Source: Flammula alnicola
Lineage: Eukaryota > Basidiomycota > Agaricomycetes > Agaricales > Strophariaceae
Assembly: GCA_015499995.1 (NCBI GenBank)
Contig: JADNRV010000056.1
Coordinates: 186,001-250,000, forward strand
Direction: 5' to 3'
DNA length: 64,000 bases
The notes beneath the pieces were generated by a model, which was not told the origin of the DNA, searched no databases, and saw only the letters and a list, made by a program, of their open reading frames with translations. The position numbers were made by a program, and so were the translations under genes. Positions within the stretch are counted from its first letter, which is position 1. Each line of letters starts with the position of its first letter. Shown in pieces: positions 10,167 to 20,701 of the stretch.

Positions 10167-12281
10167 CCGTGCTCCGCACGGTTATTTGCTGAATCCAATA
10201 TCTTGAGAGATAACATTTAGATATACATGACGCTATTTCAACAATGCTATTCTAGGAATACTGAAAAGTTGAACCCAAAATCATCAAAACTCAGTGCATT
10301 TGGAAATGATTGCGGCATGCTTTAAGTACCGCAAGTCACTGGAAAAAGCTCACGCATAGCATGGCAGACTGGGAGCATGTACTATGCTTCGATGACAGGA
10401 GTAAGAGAGTGACTGATTTGTCTGGAAGAAAATAGACTGCTGTCCTGTGTAGAAAAAGGCTGCAACAGTCGTTTTATTCTCAGAACATGGAAGAGACTTG
10501 GCCACTGATGTGTAGGGAAAGGTAAGGGTGAGAACTCAGCATGGCAGACTGGGATAGTGCACGTAGTATGATACTATCCCTCGATGACAGTTATGAATTG
10601 AGACTGACAGAGCGACCACAGAATCCCATGGCCACTAGTGATGGGCGCGGGTAACCCGCGGGCGAATTTTTGTTGACCCGCACCCGTACCCGCCAAAACC
10701 CGCACCCGTGGCCACGGGTACGGGATCCCGTGCTTGCAGATGCGGGTTTGCAGGTGACCCGTGGGTACAGAAACCCGTGCGGGTTTGATGGGGGTGTCGT
10801 GAGAACTTATGCCAGCAGAACAATGTTGAATTAGAATTAGATTAAATTTTGGCAAACTATATTACATAACTAATTATTCAACCTGTTTGACACATATTTC
10901 GGAGTTTTCCGTGTGCCGGCCGAAAACCCGTGACCCAGGCGCACGGGTGCGGGTTGGCTGAGGGTCACTCAAAGCCCACCCGCACCCGCACCCGCCATAC
11001 CCATACCCGCAAACCCGCACGGGTATCGGAACCCGTGCCCATCACTAATGGCCACTCACCGTTGGAAGCCGTTCGGCAAAAGAAGTGGAGCATTGAATGC
11101 CTTACATAAGCGGATGCCGATGCCAAACATATAAACAGCAGAAGAACGCATCCTGGCACCTGAAAGCCAGGGACGATCGCAAATTTGTGGCCACAGCAGG
11201 ATAGAGAAACCTTCAACTCTCCGTTTTATTTCAAGAGGAACGACCTTCAGCTGAAATTTCGGCCTCGCAGGTGCTATAGTATCCCACTCACATTTGCATC
11301 GTAAGCGGCTCGGCAAAAGAAGTGGAGCACTGAATGCCTTATGTAAGCGGATGCTGATGCCAAACATATAAACAGCAGAAGAACGCGCCCCTGCACCTGA
11401 AAGCTCTCGACGATCTCAAATTCTTAGCTGCAAGAGGATGAAGAAACCTCCGAAGCTCCCTTTTAGTGCCAAAAAACCCAGCTTAAGCTGAAATTTCGGC
11501 CTCGCAAGCGATTCTGACACGATGGGTATGCGTGGGAAACTTAGCGCGAATAAGCGCATCTCCGTGCTCCGCACGGTTCCTCGCTGAATCAGAGTTGCAT
11601 AAAGTTGTAGTTACGGACGACGTAGGTTACTGTACTGAAGAAATCTTTTTTCAGCAAGCAGATACAGTGTGCTTGGTACACTGGAGAAATCTCTGAAGCT
11701 TCATTTTAGTGCAAAAAACATAATCTTAAGCTGAAATTTCAGCTTCATTTGCATAGGCGATTCTGAACAGAAAGGTAGGCTGAGTTTCTAGCATATTCTC
11801 GCACTCCGCACGGTTACTTGCTGGACTACATATAAACAGTACTATAAGAATGCGTCCCAGTACCTGAAAACTATTGACAATTCCAAATTTTTAGTGAAGC
11901 TCTGGTTTACTCAAAAAATCAGGATCTTAGGCTGAACTTTGGACTTTGCCAGTGACTCTGAAAGGAAAGGTAAGCATGCAGATTGGGATGACGCATGTAC
12001 TATGCTTCGATGACAGCCTGCGTTGTGAATCGGGACTGGTAGAACGACTATAGAATCGCACTCACATTTGCATCGGAAGGCGCTCGGCAAAAGAAGTGGA
12101 GCACTGAATGCCTTACATAAGCGGATGCTGATGCCAAACATATAAACAGCACAAGAATGCGCCCCTGCACCTGAAAGCTCTGCACGATCTCAAATTCTTG
12201 GCTGCAGCAGGATGAAGAAACCTCCGAAGCTCCCTTTTAGTGCCAAAAAACTCGGCTAGCGCATCTCCGTGCTCCGCACGG
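10167..12281. repeat. Recurrent 15-bp hairpin motif CCGTGCTCCGCACGG
   Basis: Perfect palindromic arms CCGTGC/GCACGG with a 3-nt loop at 10167-10181, 11562-11576 and 12267-12281, and a degenerate copy at about 11800-11813. Each is followed 5-7 nt later by a CTGA or CTGG tetranucleotide. The spacing recalls Helitron 3' ends, but two copies share sequence beyond that point, so these are not simple termini. Confidence 0.5.
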
Positions 12282-12825
12282 ATCCTCGCTGAATCAGAAT
12301 TGCTTAAAGTTGTACTTACATAGGTTACTGTACTGGTCGGCTTGGTCCAGTGGAGAAATCTCTGAAGCTTCAATTTAGTGCAAAAACCGCTAGCTTAAGT
12401 TGAAATTTCAGCTTTGACCAGAAACGTAGGCTAACTTTCTAGCACCAATGCGCATAGTTGTTTCCTCATATATTTAGGAACCCTGAGTCGGAGGTGCATG
12501 TACTAATGACAGCCTGGGTTATGAATCGGGACTGGCAGAATGACTATAGTATCCCACTCACATTTGCATCGGAAGCGGCTCGGCAAAAGAAGTGGAGCAC
12601 TGAATGCGTTACATAAGCGGATGCCGATGCCAAACATATAAACAGCAGAAGAACGCGCCCCTGCACCTGAAAGCTCTCGACGATCTCAAATTCTTGGCTG
12701 CAGCACGATGAAGAAACCTCCGAAGCTCCCTTTTAGTGCCAAAAAACCCAGCTTAAGCTGAAATTTCGGCCTCGCAAGTGATTCTGACACGATGGGTACG
12801 CGTGGGAAACTTAGCGCGAATATAG
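10536..12825 (+). repeat. Cluster of degenerate ~250-400-bp interspersed repeats
   Basis: Four copies of a unit with core GGCAAAAGAAGTGGAGCA, at about 11075, 11312, 12085 and 12582, all in the same orientation. Around the core run conserved blocks: a leader (CTATGCTTCGATGACAG at 10386, 11999 and degenerate elsewhere), CCACTCACATTTGCATCG, CCAAACATATAAACAGCA, CTCCGAAGCTCCCTTTTAG, and AAGCTGAAATTTCGGCCTCG. Spacing is irregular, so it is not a clean tandem array. The first copy is interrupted by the nested MITE. Short open frames here repeat the same peptide on the minus strand, which is a by-product of the repeats. Confidence 0.65.
10636..11047. mobile_element. Nested 412-bp hAT MITE
   Basis: Starts TAGTGATGGGCGCGGGT and ends with the complement of TAGTGATGGGCACGGGT (17-bp TIR, one mismatch). 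Flanked by the perfect 8-bp duplication ATGGCCAC at 10628-10635 and 11048-11055. Both subterminal regions are packed with ACCCGCACCCG/GGGTACGGG-type repeats, and there is no coding capacity. It splits a copy of the surrounding repeat, so it inserted after that repeat formed. Confidence 0.85.
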
Positions 12826-12973
12826 ATATAGATTTCTGCAGACAACAGGCAGAAGTCACGTGCTTCGGCGTGGGAAAATATGGGTTTGTAAATTACCATG
12901 TAAATTACATTACATGCCGTCCAAAATTGCGGACTTTGTAAATTACATAGTTACATGTAGGTCGAGGAATAAG

Positions 12974-12986
12974 TTCCGCAACCCTA
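12974..12986 (-). repeat. Right terminal inverted repeat of the hAT element
   Basis: TTCCGCAACCCTA, the exact complement of the left 13 bp, with the second CTGCTCAC target duplication at 12987-12994. Confidence 0.8.
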
Positions 12987-12994
12987 CTGCTCAC

Positions 12995-13420
12995 AACGCT
13001 GAACGACGCGTAGACCCAGTTCAGAACCTTTGACTCTCGTTACTTTTCCTTCAACAAAATGTGGCGCCTTTGAGGTTGATTTTTACTCTGTATCCATGCA
13101 GCTTGTTGCCACTGAGTAAGCTTTACTTCAAAATGAATCGACAATCAACTTGCTGCATGGCATGGCCCATCAGTGAGGTGGCCTCGCTACACCAAGCAAT
13201 GTATGTCGCTTTCGGAAGTGGAATTGAGGGCCATTGCGGCCGTGTGTATAAAGGTACGCGATTCTGCAAAAAATCTATTCCTCTTTCTTCTTTTCATTGG
13301 CAGGTTTCCGCATTTTGAGATATACCTTTTCCACTACCTGGCTTTGCCTCTCTGATTTGTCCCACAAATCCACGTATCGACACATCTATAAAGCACCACC
13401 TTCATCTCAACATCTCAGAC
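12995..13420. other. Intergenic spacer with TATA-like box
   Basis: Between the right hAT target duplication and the Ndc10-like gene. TATAAA at 13387-13392 lies just upstream of the ATG at 13421. Short frames without support otherwise. Confidence 0.4.
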
Positions 13421-15437
13421 ATGCACGGTTCGCATTCTGCAGGATTGTGGCACCCCAAGTCCAACGCGTCAGGCGACCAACTTCAGCAGCCTGCTTCCTC
13501 TCAGGATACCAGTCTTCTGTCGCAGGGTACTCCTCGCTCACAGCCACGTCTTGCCCCTCTTAGACATGTGCAGCATGTAGCGAACTATGAGGCTTTCTGG
13601 CTACAGCGTATAAACTCGGTTTCGGAACTCCCTGGGATCTTTCCACCTCATCCAATTACGGCTGATAAGGTGGCCATTTACATTCAAGATGAGCTGCTTA
13701 AACCTGGAGTAAGTACCTTTTTATGCCAGTGGCATTTTTCCCGATTTGTTGGGATTGAACTGACTGACAATCTATCTTTGCTTACAGGCCACTTCGAACA
13801 TCAAGGAAGTTATAGATGCATTGGACTTGTATAGGTTCGACCACCTGCTTGATCCTCCTTATCTCGACTACGCTCGAGATTTTCGGGATGTATCTCTGCG
13901 CTCTGATGTTCGCATTCGGCAATATGAAGCCGAGGCTGCTCGTCTACCAGCGTCGGGAAAAACTACCACGTCGGTGGGCGTTTCTGAACCTGCTAAATCA
14001 TCTATACCCTCGTCGGTCGCTCCACTATCGACGCCTCGAATTACTATATATGATATGTCCAAGCTCTTTATGAGAATGTTGCAAGATGATACTGCTACGC
14101 TGCCTCATTCTGTTCATGCAAACATTCGAGAACGGGCCTGGGTGATACTTTCAAGAGGTGTCGCGCCATGCCTTGACAGCAGGGTTCGCCTTGTACTCTG
14201 GTCTGACCTCGACTTTCACAGCATCGCTATAAATGGTTGTGTTCGCAGGCAACAGGTATGTCACTCCGTTTATCCGAGAAAGTGAACCTATAGTTGACGC
14301 GGTATACTATGCCTCTAGACTCTCTTTATTCTATCTGATAATGGCCGAATGAACGATGATGACAACAAACTGTGGATTCATGGTGCTATTCGCCACCGCC
14401 TGGCCGAGATGTGCAGCGTGGGCGCACTTGGCTTCTATTTCTATAGCTATTTTCATATTCTCAAAAAGCCCCCGCCTGATTTTGCTCCAGACTTTTCGGA
14501 GCCGACGGGCGAATATGGGCGGCGCAAATGGTATTTACGAGCCTTATTCCCCAGAGACGACGAGGACGATCGGAAACTGATGTCTTTACAACGTGTGTGC
14601 TTTAGCCTTGACTTTGTCATCTTTCATACTGATACCTCTGGTATAGATTGCTTTGATAGGACTCGGTCACTACATTCCCAAGTAATTTCAGGCGCTGGAG
14701 GGGAGAGCCAGCTTAAATCGGCTGACTACGAGTTATACAATGCCGGACGGAGTGTACTGCGTAAGCCATCGTACCTCCAGTTTAGAAACGTTGTAATCGA
14801 ATTATTCCATCTATCCACAGAACCACCTGCTACGCTCATAAATTCATTGTTTCCTTGGATAAATGACGCTGAGGCTGCTTATCGAGAGCGCTTAAAAAAG
14901 TTTAAACATCGGGCACAAGACCTCGCTCTTGTGAAGTTCCTTACGCTGCTCTACGGTCTTCGCAAGGTGATCCTGCAAGACGCAGCTGTCTTGTTCTTGA
15001 AGTATCCGAACTGCAATATGTTCAAATATGAGCCTTTTGACTCTGTCGACTTTCGCACTTTCATACGGCAGTGCAAGGTATTTTATCGCGAGATGGGAAA
15101 GCGACAGGCCGTTTGGAAGCAGGAATCTCTCAAGGTCGTGAACTCACCTCCAAAACCACTGGAGGAAAAGATGCGAGACGTCTTGGAAGTTTTCGATGAC
15201 ATAGAAATGGATGATGACACGAGTACGCTCAGATCGTCTCTTGCTGCCGCTGCTGCAGAAAACACCTCGCGCCCCAATGGACAGGCGCAACTCCCACCCC
15301 CGCGTGAGCCTTTCGTCTTTATGTTTCATTGTATTGTCTTTGATATCCTCGCTGCCTTAGGCCACACTAGACAATCGATCCCTGCTAAACCCTCTAGCAC
15401 ATTCACAGCAGGATTTTTTGGGGAAATCGTTCGCTGA
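13421..15437 (+). CDS. Ndc10/GCR1-like (Crypton tyrosine-recombinase-derived) DNA-binding protein
   Basis: Exons 13421-13708, 13788-14255, 14319-14592, 14647-15303 and 15361-15437 give 587 aa. The N terminus is disordered. A helical DNA-binding-like part follows (YEAFWLQRINSVSELPGIFP...). Then a block starting DDDNKLWIHGAIRHRLAEMC continues as VGALGFYFYSYFHIL, then PPPDFAPDFS and GEYGRRKWYLRALFPRDD. In my knowledge this is the signature of fungal Ndc10-domain proteins related to Crypton recombinases. Past this block I do not see the Arg...His-x-x-Arg...Tyr catalytic series, so recombinase activity is doubtful. The C terminus has FPWINDAEAAYRERLKKF, a helical dimerisation-like region and an acidic tail. 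The last two introns (54 and 57 nt) are multiples of three without stops, so their removal is uncertain. It sits 427 bp from the hAT element and may itself be transposon-derived. Confidence 0.65.
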
Positions 15438-15653
15438 CATCGATCGCGAAAGTATGAACGATTGGTAGCTATCTGTCGTAGAGTTGGTGTAGATCGTACC
15501 AATCTAAATGTAATATCAGCCTTAATCAACCGCCAACCATTCCTGCTCTTCAACGTTCCTTCCGTGATATACGGTGATGATTGAAAACTTTCTACATATT
15601 GAATTCCCGAGATAGCATTGAAGTATATCTACAGCACTTTAAGACCCATTTAA

Positions 15654-17587
15654 CTACAAGCGTAACATTTGGCTTCTTATTCCAAGCTTTGTTAAATCAT
15701 CTAGTTCGAGAGTCACGGATGAGGCGTCCACAGTGGGAAAGTGACTTCTTTCCACTTGAAGTGTAATTACATCCTGTGTCTGAATTTTAGAACGTATGGT
15801 AAATGCATCTTCCCTATCGAAGAGTGCAAAAAGAAAAGCTGGGAGGCGGTAGGGAATTTCGAACCTTGCCGAGTAGTTGAAATTCTTATACTCCTCGACT
15901 TTGTGGAAGGACCACACACCAAAAAAGAAAAAGAGCCGCGCCTGACCATGTATGACCCTCGCAAATTCACTAAGTTTGCGGCACATGAATTTCAATAGGT
16001 TCAGCATTCCACAAGTATCCCTGGCATTGGAGCTGCAATCTTCCTGTTGCTGGTATTCGGACTGCAGGAATGAGTAACAATGACACGGATAGTCCAAGGT
16101 GCGTTAAGGTCATTGGCTCCTGTGGAATGTAGAACTTTGACGCAAAGCCAACGATAGGCGTATGCGTTAGATAACGTTCCGGACTTGCCGGAATCATGCG
16201 GGAGGAATGTAACAGGTCAGAGATGGGCCTACCAGCCCAATTGAGGACATCTTTAACTGCTTGGAAAGTAGCCAAGATAGCCTCTATAAGCCGGAAAAAC
16301 GCCCGTTCTGCGCCCTCCCCATATGCGATGGAGATACTGACACCGAAAATCCCCAGGAGAGAATAGGCACGATCCTCACCCCTCGTCGTTGTCCTTTTTG
16401 CCGCCCACACCATCCTAGTCGCGACGGTACCATCGCCCACCCCCGGCCTAAAGTTTGCGAGTTCATAAGCCTTGATTCCAGTCACTTTCTGGATCATATC
16501 TTGGATTTTGAGGGTTTCGGAAGAAGACTGGGCGCCAAGAAGAGCGGATGATGAACCCAATGGTTTGTCGTTATTGGCGGAACTCAACGGCGTCCAGTCC
16601 TTGTTGTAGAACTTGATTCGCGTTGGTGCTAAGAGCTCCTGAAGGGTCCAGCCGCGCGTGAACCAGCGATCAGCCTCCATGTCAGCAAGAGAAGCGGTGT
16701 TGGCTAGATAAGTTATGCAGACGTAGGAGTTCTGGTACCAGCGAAACATGGAGCGGATGGATTCGTCGATCTCGGAGCTGCTGTCCTTGTTGATGCATAT
16801 GGTATCCATCCAGGCAAGGGACACGTCGTATTCCTTTGCGGCGACTTCGCAGAATCCAGCCAGCTTCTTATAGCCCGCTTCGCCACCGCCCGTCATCGAC
16901 CGCCATTCCTGGGTATCCGTTGCATTTCTGTATGTTACTTCAAGCTTCAGGTTCGACCTGAAGCCACGTATGCGATAGAATGGCGTAGCGTGTATATTTC
17001 TCGAGCAAGTCCTGGACCACTGCCCGTTGTGCATCCTCTTCAGAGATTGTTTCTTGGGAGCGTCTTTCTACTTCAGAAGGCTGCTCATGCTCAAAGGAAT
17101 GGCGTTCCTCGTTCCAGGGCAGAGCGGATTCAACCTCTGTGAATAGCGTCCCTTGTGCGATCCGTGAAGCGATCATCTGTTCGAACTTCTTCTCATCAAT
17201 GCACGCCATGGTGTGCATGATGTGTTGAAGGATGGAACCTCTCTCGATGAGCTTCATCTCAGGGATTTTCAGCAAGCGGATCGGCATTCGATCGAAGACG
17301 TGTTCTCGCAGGGCGTCGATCAGGACTTGAGGGAAATTTGATTGACGTTGGACAGATCCGGTGTCTGCAGGAGTTGGCGATGTGTACGGGTAAAATGTTC
17401 GGTTAAATTGCGATTTGCGAAGGTTTAAGCCGAGGCTCAGTAACGTTGAAGGAGACAATAAATTATTGGCACCTTGAGCTGTAGAATTTCCATCCAGGAA
17501 AGGGCTGCTAATATCTGAGGAGCCGTTGTCGGCGGAAGATCCTAGCCAAATGAGTACACAGATTAAACTAAGCTCGAGATGGTGCAT
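15654..17587 (-). CDS. HET-domain (heterokaryon incompatibility-type) protein with one frame break
   Basis: Exons 15985-17587 and 15654-15941 (intron 15942-15984, phase 0). HET signatures are clear: YTRYAILSHTWLQ, then EVTYRN; a GY(K)KLAGFCEVA block; LAWMDTICINKDSSSEIDES; and WFTRGWTLQELLAP, followed by ATRMVWAAKRTTTRGEDRAYS and LLGIFGVSISIAYGEG. In fungi this domain triggers cell death or vegetative incompatibility and is related to TIR-like signalling. Between HTWLQVEPEA and EVTYRN the frame is broken near 16942: one extra base, or a short duplication of GAAG. Ignoring it gives about 629 aa. The start is uncertain: the ATG at 17587 opens MHHLELSLICVLIWLG, which could be intron sequence, since a GT-AG intron ending ...TTTGGCTAG would join GSSADNG to an upstream exon. 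Confidence 0.75.
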
Positions 17588-18668
17588 AAGATGTATACAC
17601 ACCGGAAATTGCAGGGACTGTGAATATATAGTAGTAGTCAGCAGAGTGAAAGCACACTATTACGAGTCTGCAATGTGGGGTCGGCAGGATACGATTTCAC
17701 AATGGGAGAAGGCATTGGAGCGGCTGGTGTGCAACTGAGGAAACAATCTATGCGTCAAACATACTACAACGGTTTGGTTCCAAAGATTGGAAGAAATGTC
17801 AAGTTATCGATCATCGATGTGTCCGCGAACTCTTCGGAAGGAGCTTGACGACACTCGCGCTGATTCTGCGGAAAAATTCTAGAACCCAGGCAGTGCAGAG
17901 AAATTGGGTGTATGATTGTACCACTGCACCCCCCAGTCTGAACGCGTCCTTGAGCTCTGACTGTGGCATTCGGCGATTTGAAGTTGAGGGTGCTCGTCGA
18001 CCAGGGTTTTCCAATGACACCACCACCACCCATGTGAGCATTTTTAAACCTGTTCGAATGGGATGCGGGAGCTCAGCTGGGAATGTGTCGAGCAGGGCCG
18101 TGCGGTATGGCGTCGCAGGCCCCAAGGCTTAGGTTGGTTGATTTCCCATCGCGCTTAACATGTCATGATCTAATCTAATCTACATAAGCGAGCACTGATT
18201 TTGGAATATCATCCTCCGAGGCACATCGACAACGAACTTAAAGGCACGAACATTTGGCGACTGTGTATCTGCTGTGAGTTGACGTAGATTACACCAACAT
18301 AAAAATAATACAAGCGTTTTTACGAGTTAAGGTGTCGCGCTTGACCAACTATGCTCTCAAATCCACGATTCAACGAGTGTCAGGCGCAATGGACCCCGTG
18401 TCAGACTCGCTGGAGAACCTGAGCCTTCTGACCAACTTTATTTCTCGGTGAACTTGCTTGTCCGAGTCCAGGACATCAAGTTTACATTCTGCCTGTCTGG
18501 TTCTATTTTAGAGTGTCGACGATACAGTATAAAGAGTCTCGCATGTTCAGTTTGCAAATCCCAAGTCCTCTGTGATTTCGATATATTGTGCGTATACTTC
18601 GTTCCGAGTCATTCTATACCACCACACGATTTTTACATACTCATTCTTCATCTGCCTATAGGTTTAAA
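17588..18668. other. Intergenic, no supported gene
   Basis: About 1.1 kb. The region 17811-18125 is open on both strands but gives no recognisable protein. A TATAAA-like stretch occurs near 18529. Confidence 0.4.
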
Positions 18669-19288
18669 ATGGCAGCTCCACTTGTATTCCCACTTATCCC
18701 TCAAGCCCCTCAAAACCAGTACGCCACGCTGGTTGCAACAAGTGCTCCGTCGGAAGGCCTAGTGAACGGAATATGGAATTCGTATGCGCCGATTACCCTT
18801 CACTTCTGGCTGTTGTTAATGAAATATTTCCTTCGACTTCTAGGATTCTACAAGCACGCTTTCCCACTAACGCTCTAGCCTGGACACTCAATCCTGAATA
18901 CAGTGTCACTGGTGGTTATCCCGATTTCCTTGTCATCCGCAACGACCTCAATGCAAATCCAATTCGCAAGGCATGGACCATCATCTACGAGGGAAAGAGT
19001 AGCACCGGGGACACATACCCACTTATCCAAACTCAGTTGATCGGATACACAGCTAGCCTGAGCAATGGGCAGTTTGTCTATTTGCTTGGTGCAAGGGGAA
19101 GAACCTGCGGCTTCTGGAAGTACACAAAGGGGAACTCACAGCCCGATCAACAAATGTCTTCTGATGGTGCAGGACACGTTTACCTCAAAAATATATCGCA
19201 GGTTCAAGAGTACGATATCAACACCCAACAAGGTGCGATTGCTGACATTCTGCAATACATCATCAACAACCCGCCTCCGTTCAACTGA
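18669..19288 (+). CDS. Small unknown protein, lineage-specific
   Basis: The ATG at 18669 opens MAAPLVFPLIPQAPQNQYAT. With an intron 18782-18843 (GTATGC...TTCTAG) the frames join to 185 aa: 18669-18781 plus 18844-19288. The body contains NPEYSVTGGYPDFLVIR, KAWTIIYEGKSSTGDTYPLI, a QLIGYTASL helix, GFWKYTKG and a C-terminal helix AIADILQYIINN. The 'WTIIYEGKS' core looks like a nuclease-fold-type small domain, but I cannot assign a family. The alternative reading keeps the intron sequence with one missing base near 18790, which would add DYPSLLAVVNEIFPSTSR; that stretch looks protein-like, so the intron is not certain. Confidence 0.6.
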
Positions 19289-19883
19289 ATGAAGGATCCG
19301 GGGAGATCCAGCCTGTGGGACCGTAGGCAAACCGTACATCGAGGGCAAGGACATTGGTGTAAATACAATTCTCAAGTTGATTGACAATCGATTAAGCGAC
19401 CGCGACGCGATTCGGATTACTACATTGACGCGATTGTGCACGTGACAATTTGTGAAATTGCGGATGACTAAGCCACACTTCTATCTATCGAAGTTCGACC
19501 CACACCGCAAGAGATACTCTGAACTTTGCACCCACGCTACTTATGTGCTTTGGAATCCCTCGCTCATCTCCTAGTCCCGGTCATCCATGGGACACGTCCG
19601 CACTTGATAGAAATCGCCTTCTACTTATATAATGTCCGACTTCAACTTTCAGGGTTTACAGCTTTGCCCTTACGACTCATGCAAGTTTTACGATCTATAT
19701 CGTGTACCAGAGGCCAATGTCCTTCGTGTGATTTTTGCGTTCGGTAAAAGTGTTCGGTAAAAGTCGGAAGAATAACTCTGTTCTCGCGATATTTTGTAAG
19801 CTCCATTCGATTATATAAAAACAAGACCTCAGGACTGCTTCAGTTCCAGGTAATTCCCTCGGATTTCTTCGACTACAATCACC
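19289..19883. other. Intergenic / promoter of first MAPEG-like gene
   Basis: TATATAAAA at 19812-19820 lies about 70 nt upstream of the next ATG, a good TATA candidate. Nothing else supported. Confidence 0.45.
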
Positions 19884-20701
19884 ATGAACTCCATCCTTTC
19901 GTCCATCGACCTCAACGGCCGGCTGTCGCTGTACTCAATTCCTGTGATTTGGTTCACGGGCTTTTATCCTCATACGCTGAAGGTAGGTCTAGACTATCTC
20001 ATGGAAATTGTGCCTTGGACTCACGTCTGTGGCTTGTTTCAATAGTACTTGACAATCGACAAGCTTGTTGGTTACAACAAGTAAGTTTCCTTCTATCCTG
20101 GAATTATTAAGAGGTTATTTAACGGTATGCATAAGTGCTTTGCCTCGGGCGAGCGACGCCAAAAGCGCGAGTGGAAAGGTTCCTCAACACGTTGCACTGC
20201 GCCTTTCGCGCTTGGAGGGAGCGCACAACAACGGAAACGAGGCTATGCCGCTCTGGTTTGCTGCCGTGGTGAGTATATGCGCATACTCTTTGCCCGTATG
20301 CGTCTGCTGATGTTCTGCGAAGCTCGCTGGAAATTTTGCGGGTCTCGATAACCGTTGGTTGAATATTATGACTGCATCATAGTGAGTCCTGTCTACGGAA
20401 ACGCGCATTTCATCCGAGGTTTTCGTCTAAATGCATTATTGGCAGCGTCGCCACGAGGCTAGCTTATAACACTGTTTATATTTACCATAATGACATCGCT
20501 GCGGGTAATCTACGGTCAGTAATAAGGATTACGCTCCGTTTTCAAACGACTTACCGAGATATCCGTGTAGATCCTTCTTTTACTTCTTCGGACTATGTGA
20601 GCGATCCATTTCTTTACGCATTGCAACTACATAGTAATCTTTTTTCAGTGTTCCCGTTGACGATCCTTTTCAAGGCTGCAGCTAAGGTCGCCAATCAGTG
20701 A
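19884..20701 (+). CDS. MAPEG-like small membrane protein, copy 1
   Basis: Seven short exons: 19884-19982, 20046-20080, 20136-20268, 20323-20381, 20446-20514, 20571-20596 and 20649-20701 (157 aa, all GT-AG, phases closed). Features: an N-terminal TM around LSLYSIPVIWFTGFYP; a basic loop; the conserved RLSRLEGAHNNGNEAMPLW motif; a second TM with AGNFAGLDNRWLNI; YVATRLAYNTVYIYHND; and a last TM with FPLTILFKAA. The pattern R-x-x-(R/x)-x-E-G-A-H-x-N-x-x-E-x-x-P is that of fungal MAPEG-superfamily proteins (eicosanoid/glutathione-metabolism-type integral membrane enzymes). The catalytic role of the fungal members is largely unknown. It is one of two related genes in tandem (the other at 22140). 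Confidence 0.8.

Larger units (their letters stand above)
7802..12986. mobile_element. 5.2-kb hAT-type transposon insertion (apparently non-autonomous, composite)
   Basis: Both ends are visible. The left end reads TAGGGTTGCGGAA from 7802, and the right end reads its exact complement, finishing CCGCAACCCTA at 12986. The element is flanked by a perfect 8-bp direct repeat CTGCTCAC at 7794-7801 and 12987-12994. Eight-bp duplications and a terminus beginning TAGGG are the standard signature of hAT elements. Subterminal AT-rich motifs of the type TGTAAATTACATG occur near the right end. No hAT transposase (BED finger, RNase-H core or dimerisation domain) is recognisable inside. The interior instead carries a spliced fragment of a different transposon gene, a coiled-coil remnant, a degenerate repeat cluster and a nested hAT MITE. 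Zisupton-type elements also make 8-bp duplications, but the TIR favours hAT. Confidence 0.8.

Noticed and set aside
10167..11813. Helitron 3' ends (hairpin followed by CTRR)
   Set aside because: Copies share sequence beyond the CTGA, and no 5' TC end or Rep/helicase was seen; kept only as a hairpin repeat.
11056..12141. Minus-strand frames with repeated peptide MFGISIRLCKAFSAPLLLP
   Set aside because: The repetition follows from the DNA repeat; frames are broken by stops and lack starts.
10536..12825. CRISPR-like array
   Set aside because: Units are long, irregular and diverged, in a eukaryotic genome.
17526..17602. Signal peptide at the start of the HET protein (MHHLELSLICVLIWLG)
   Set aside because: The stretch has GT-AG intron ends and HET proteins are cytosolic; it is probably intron.
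17811..18132. Overlapping frames on both strands upstream of the small unknown gene
   Set aside because: Neither has a motif or transcription signals.
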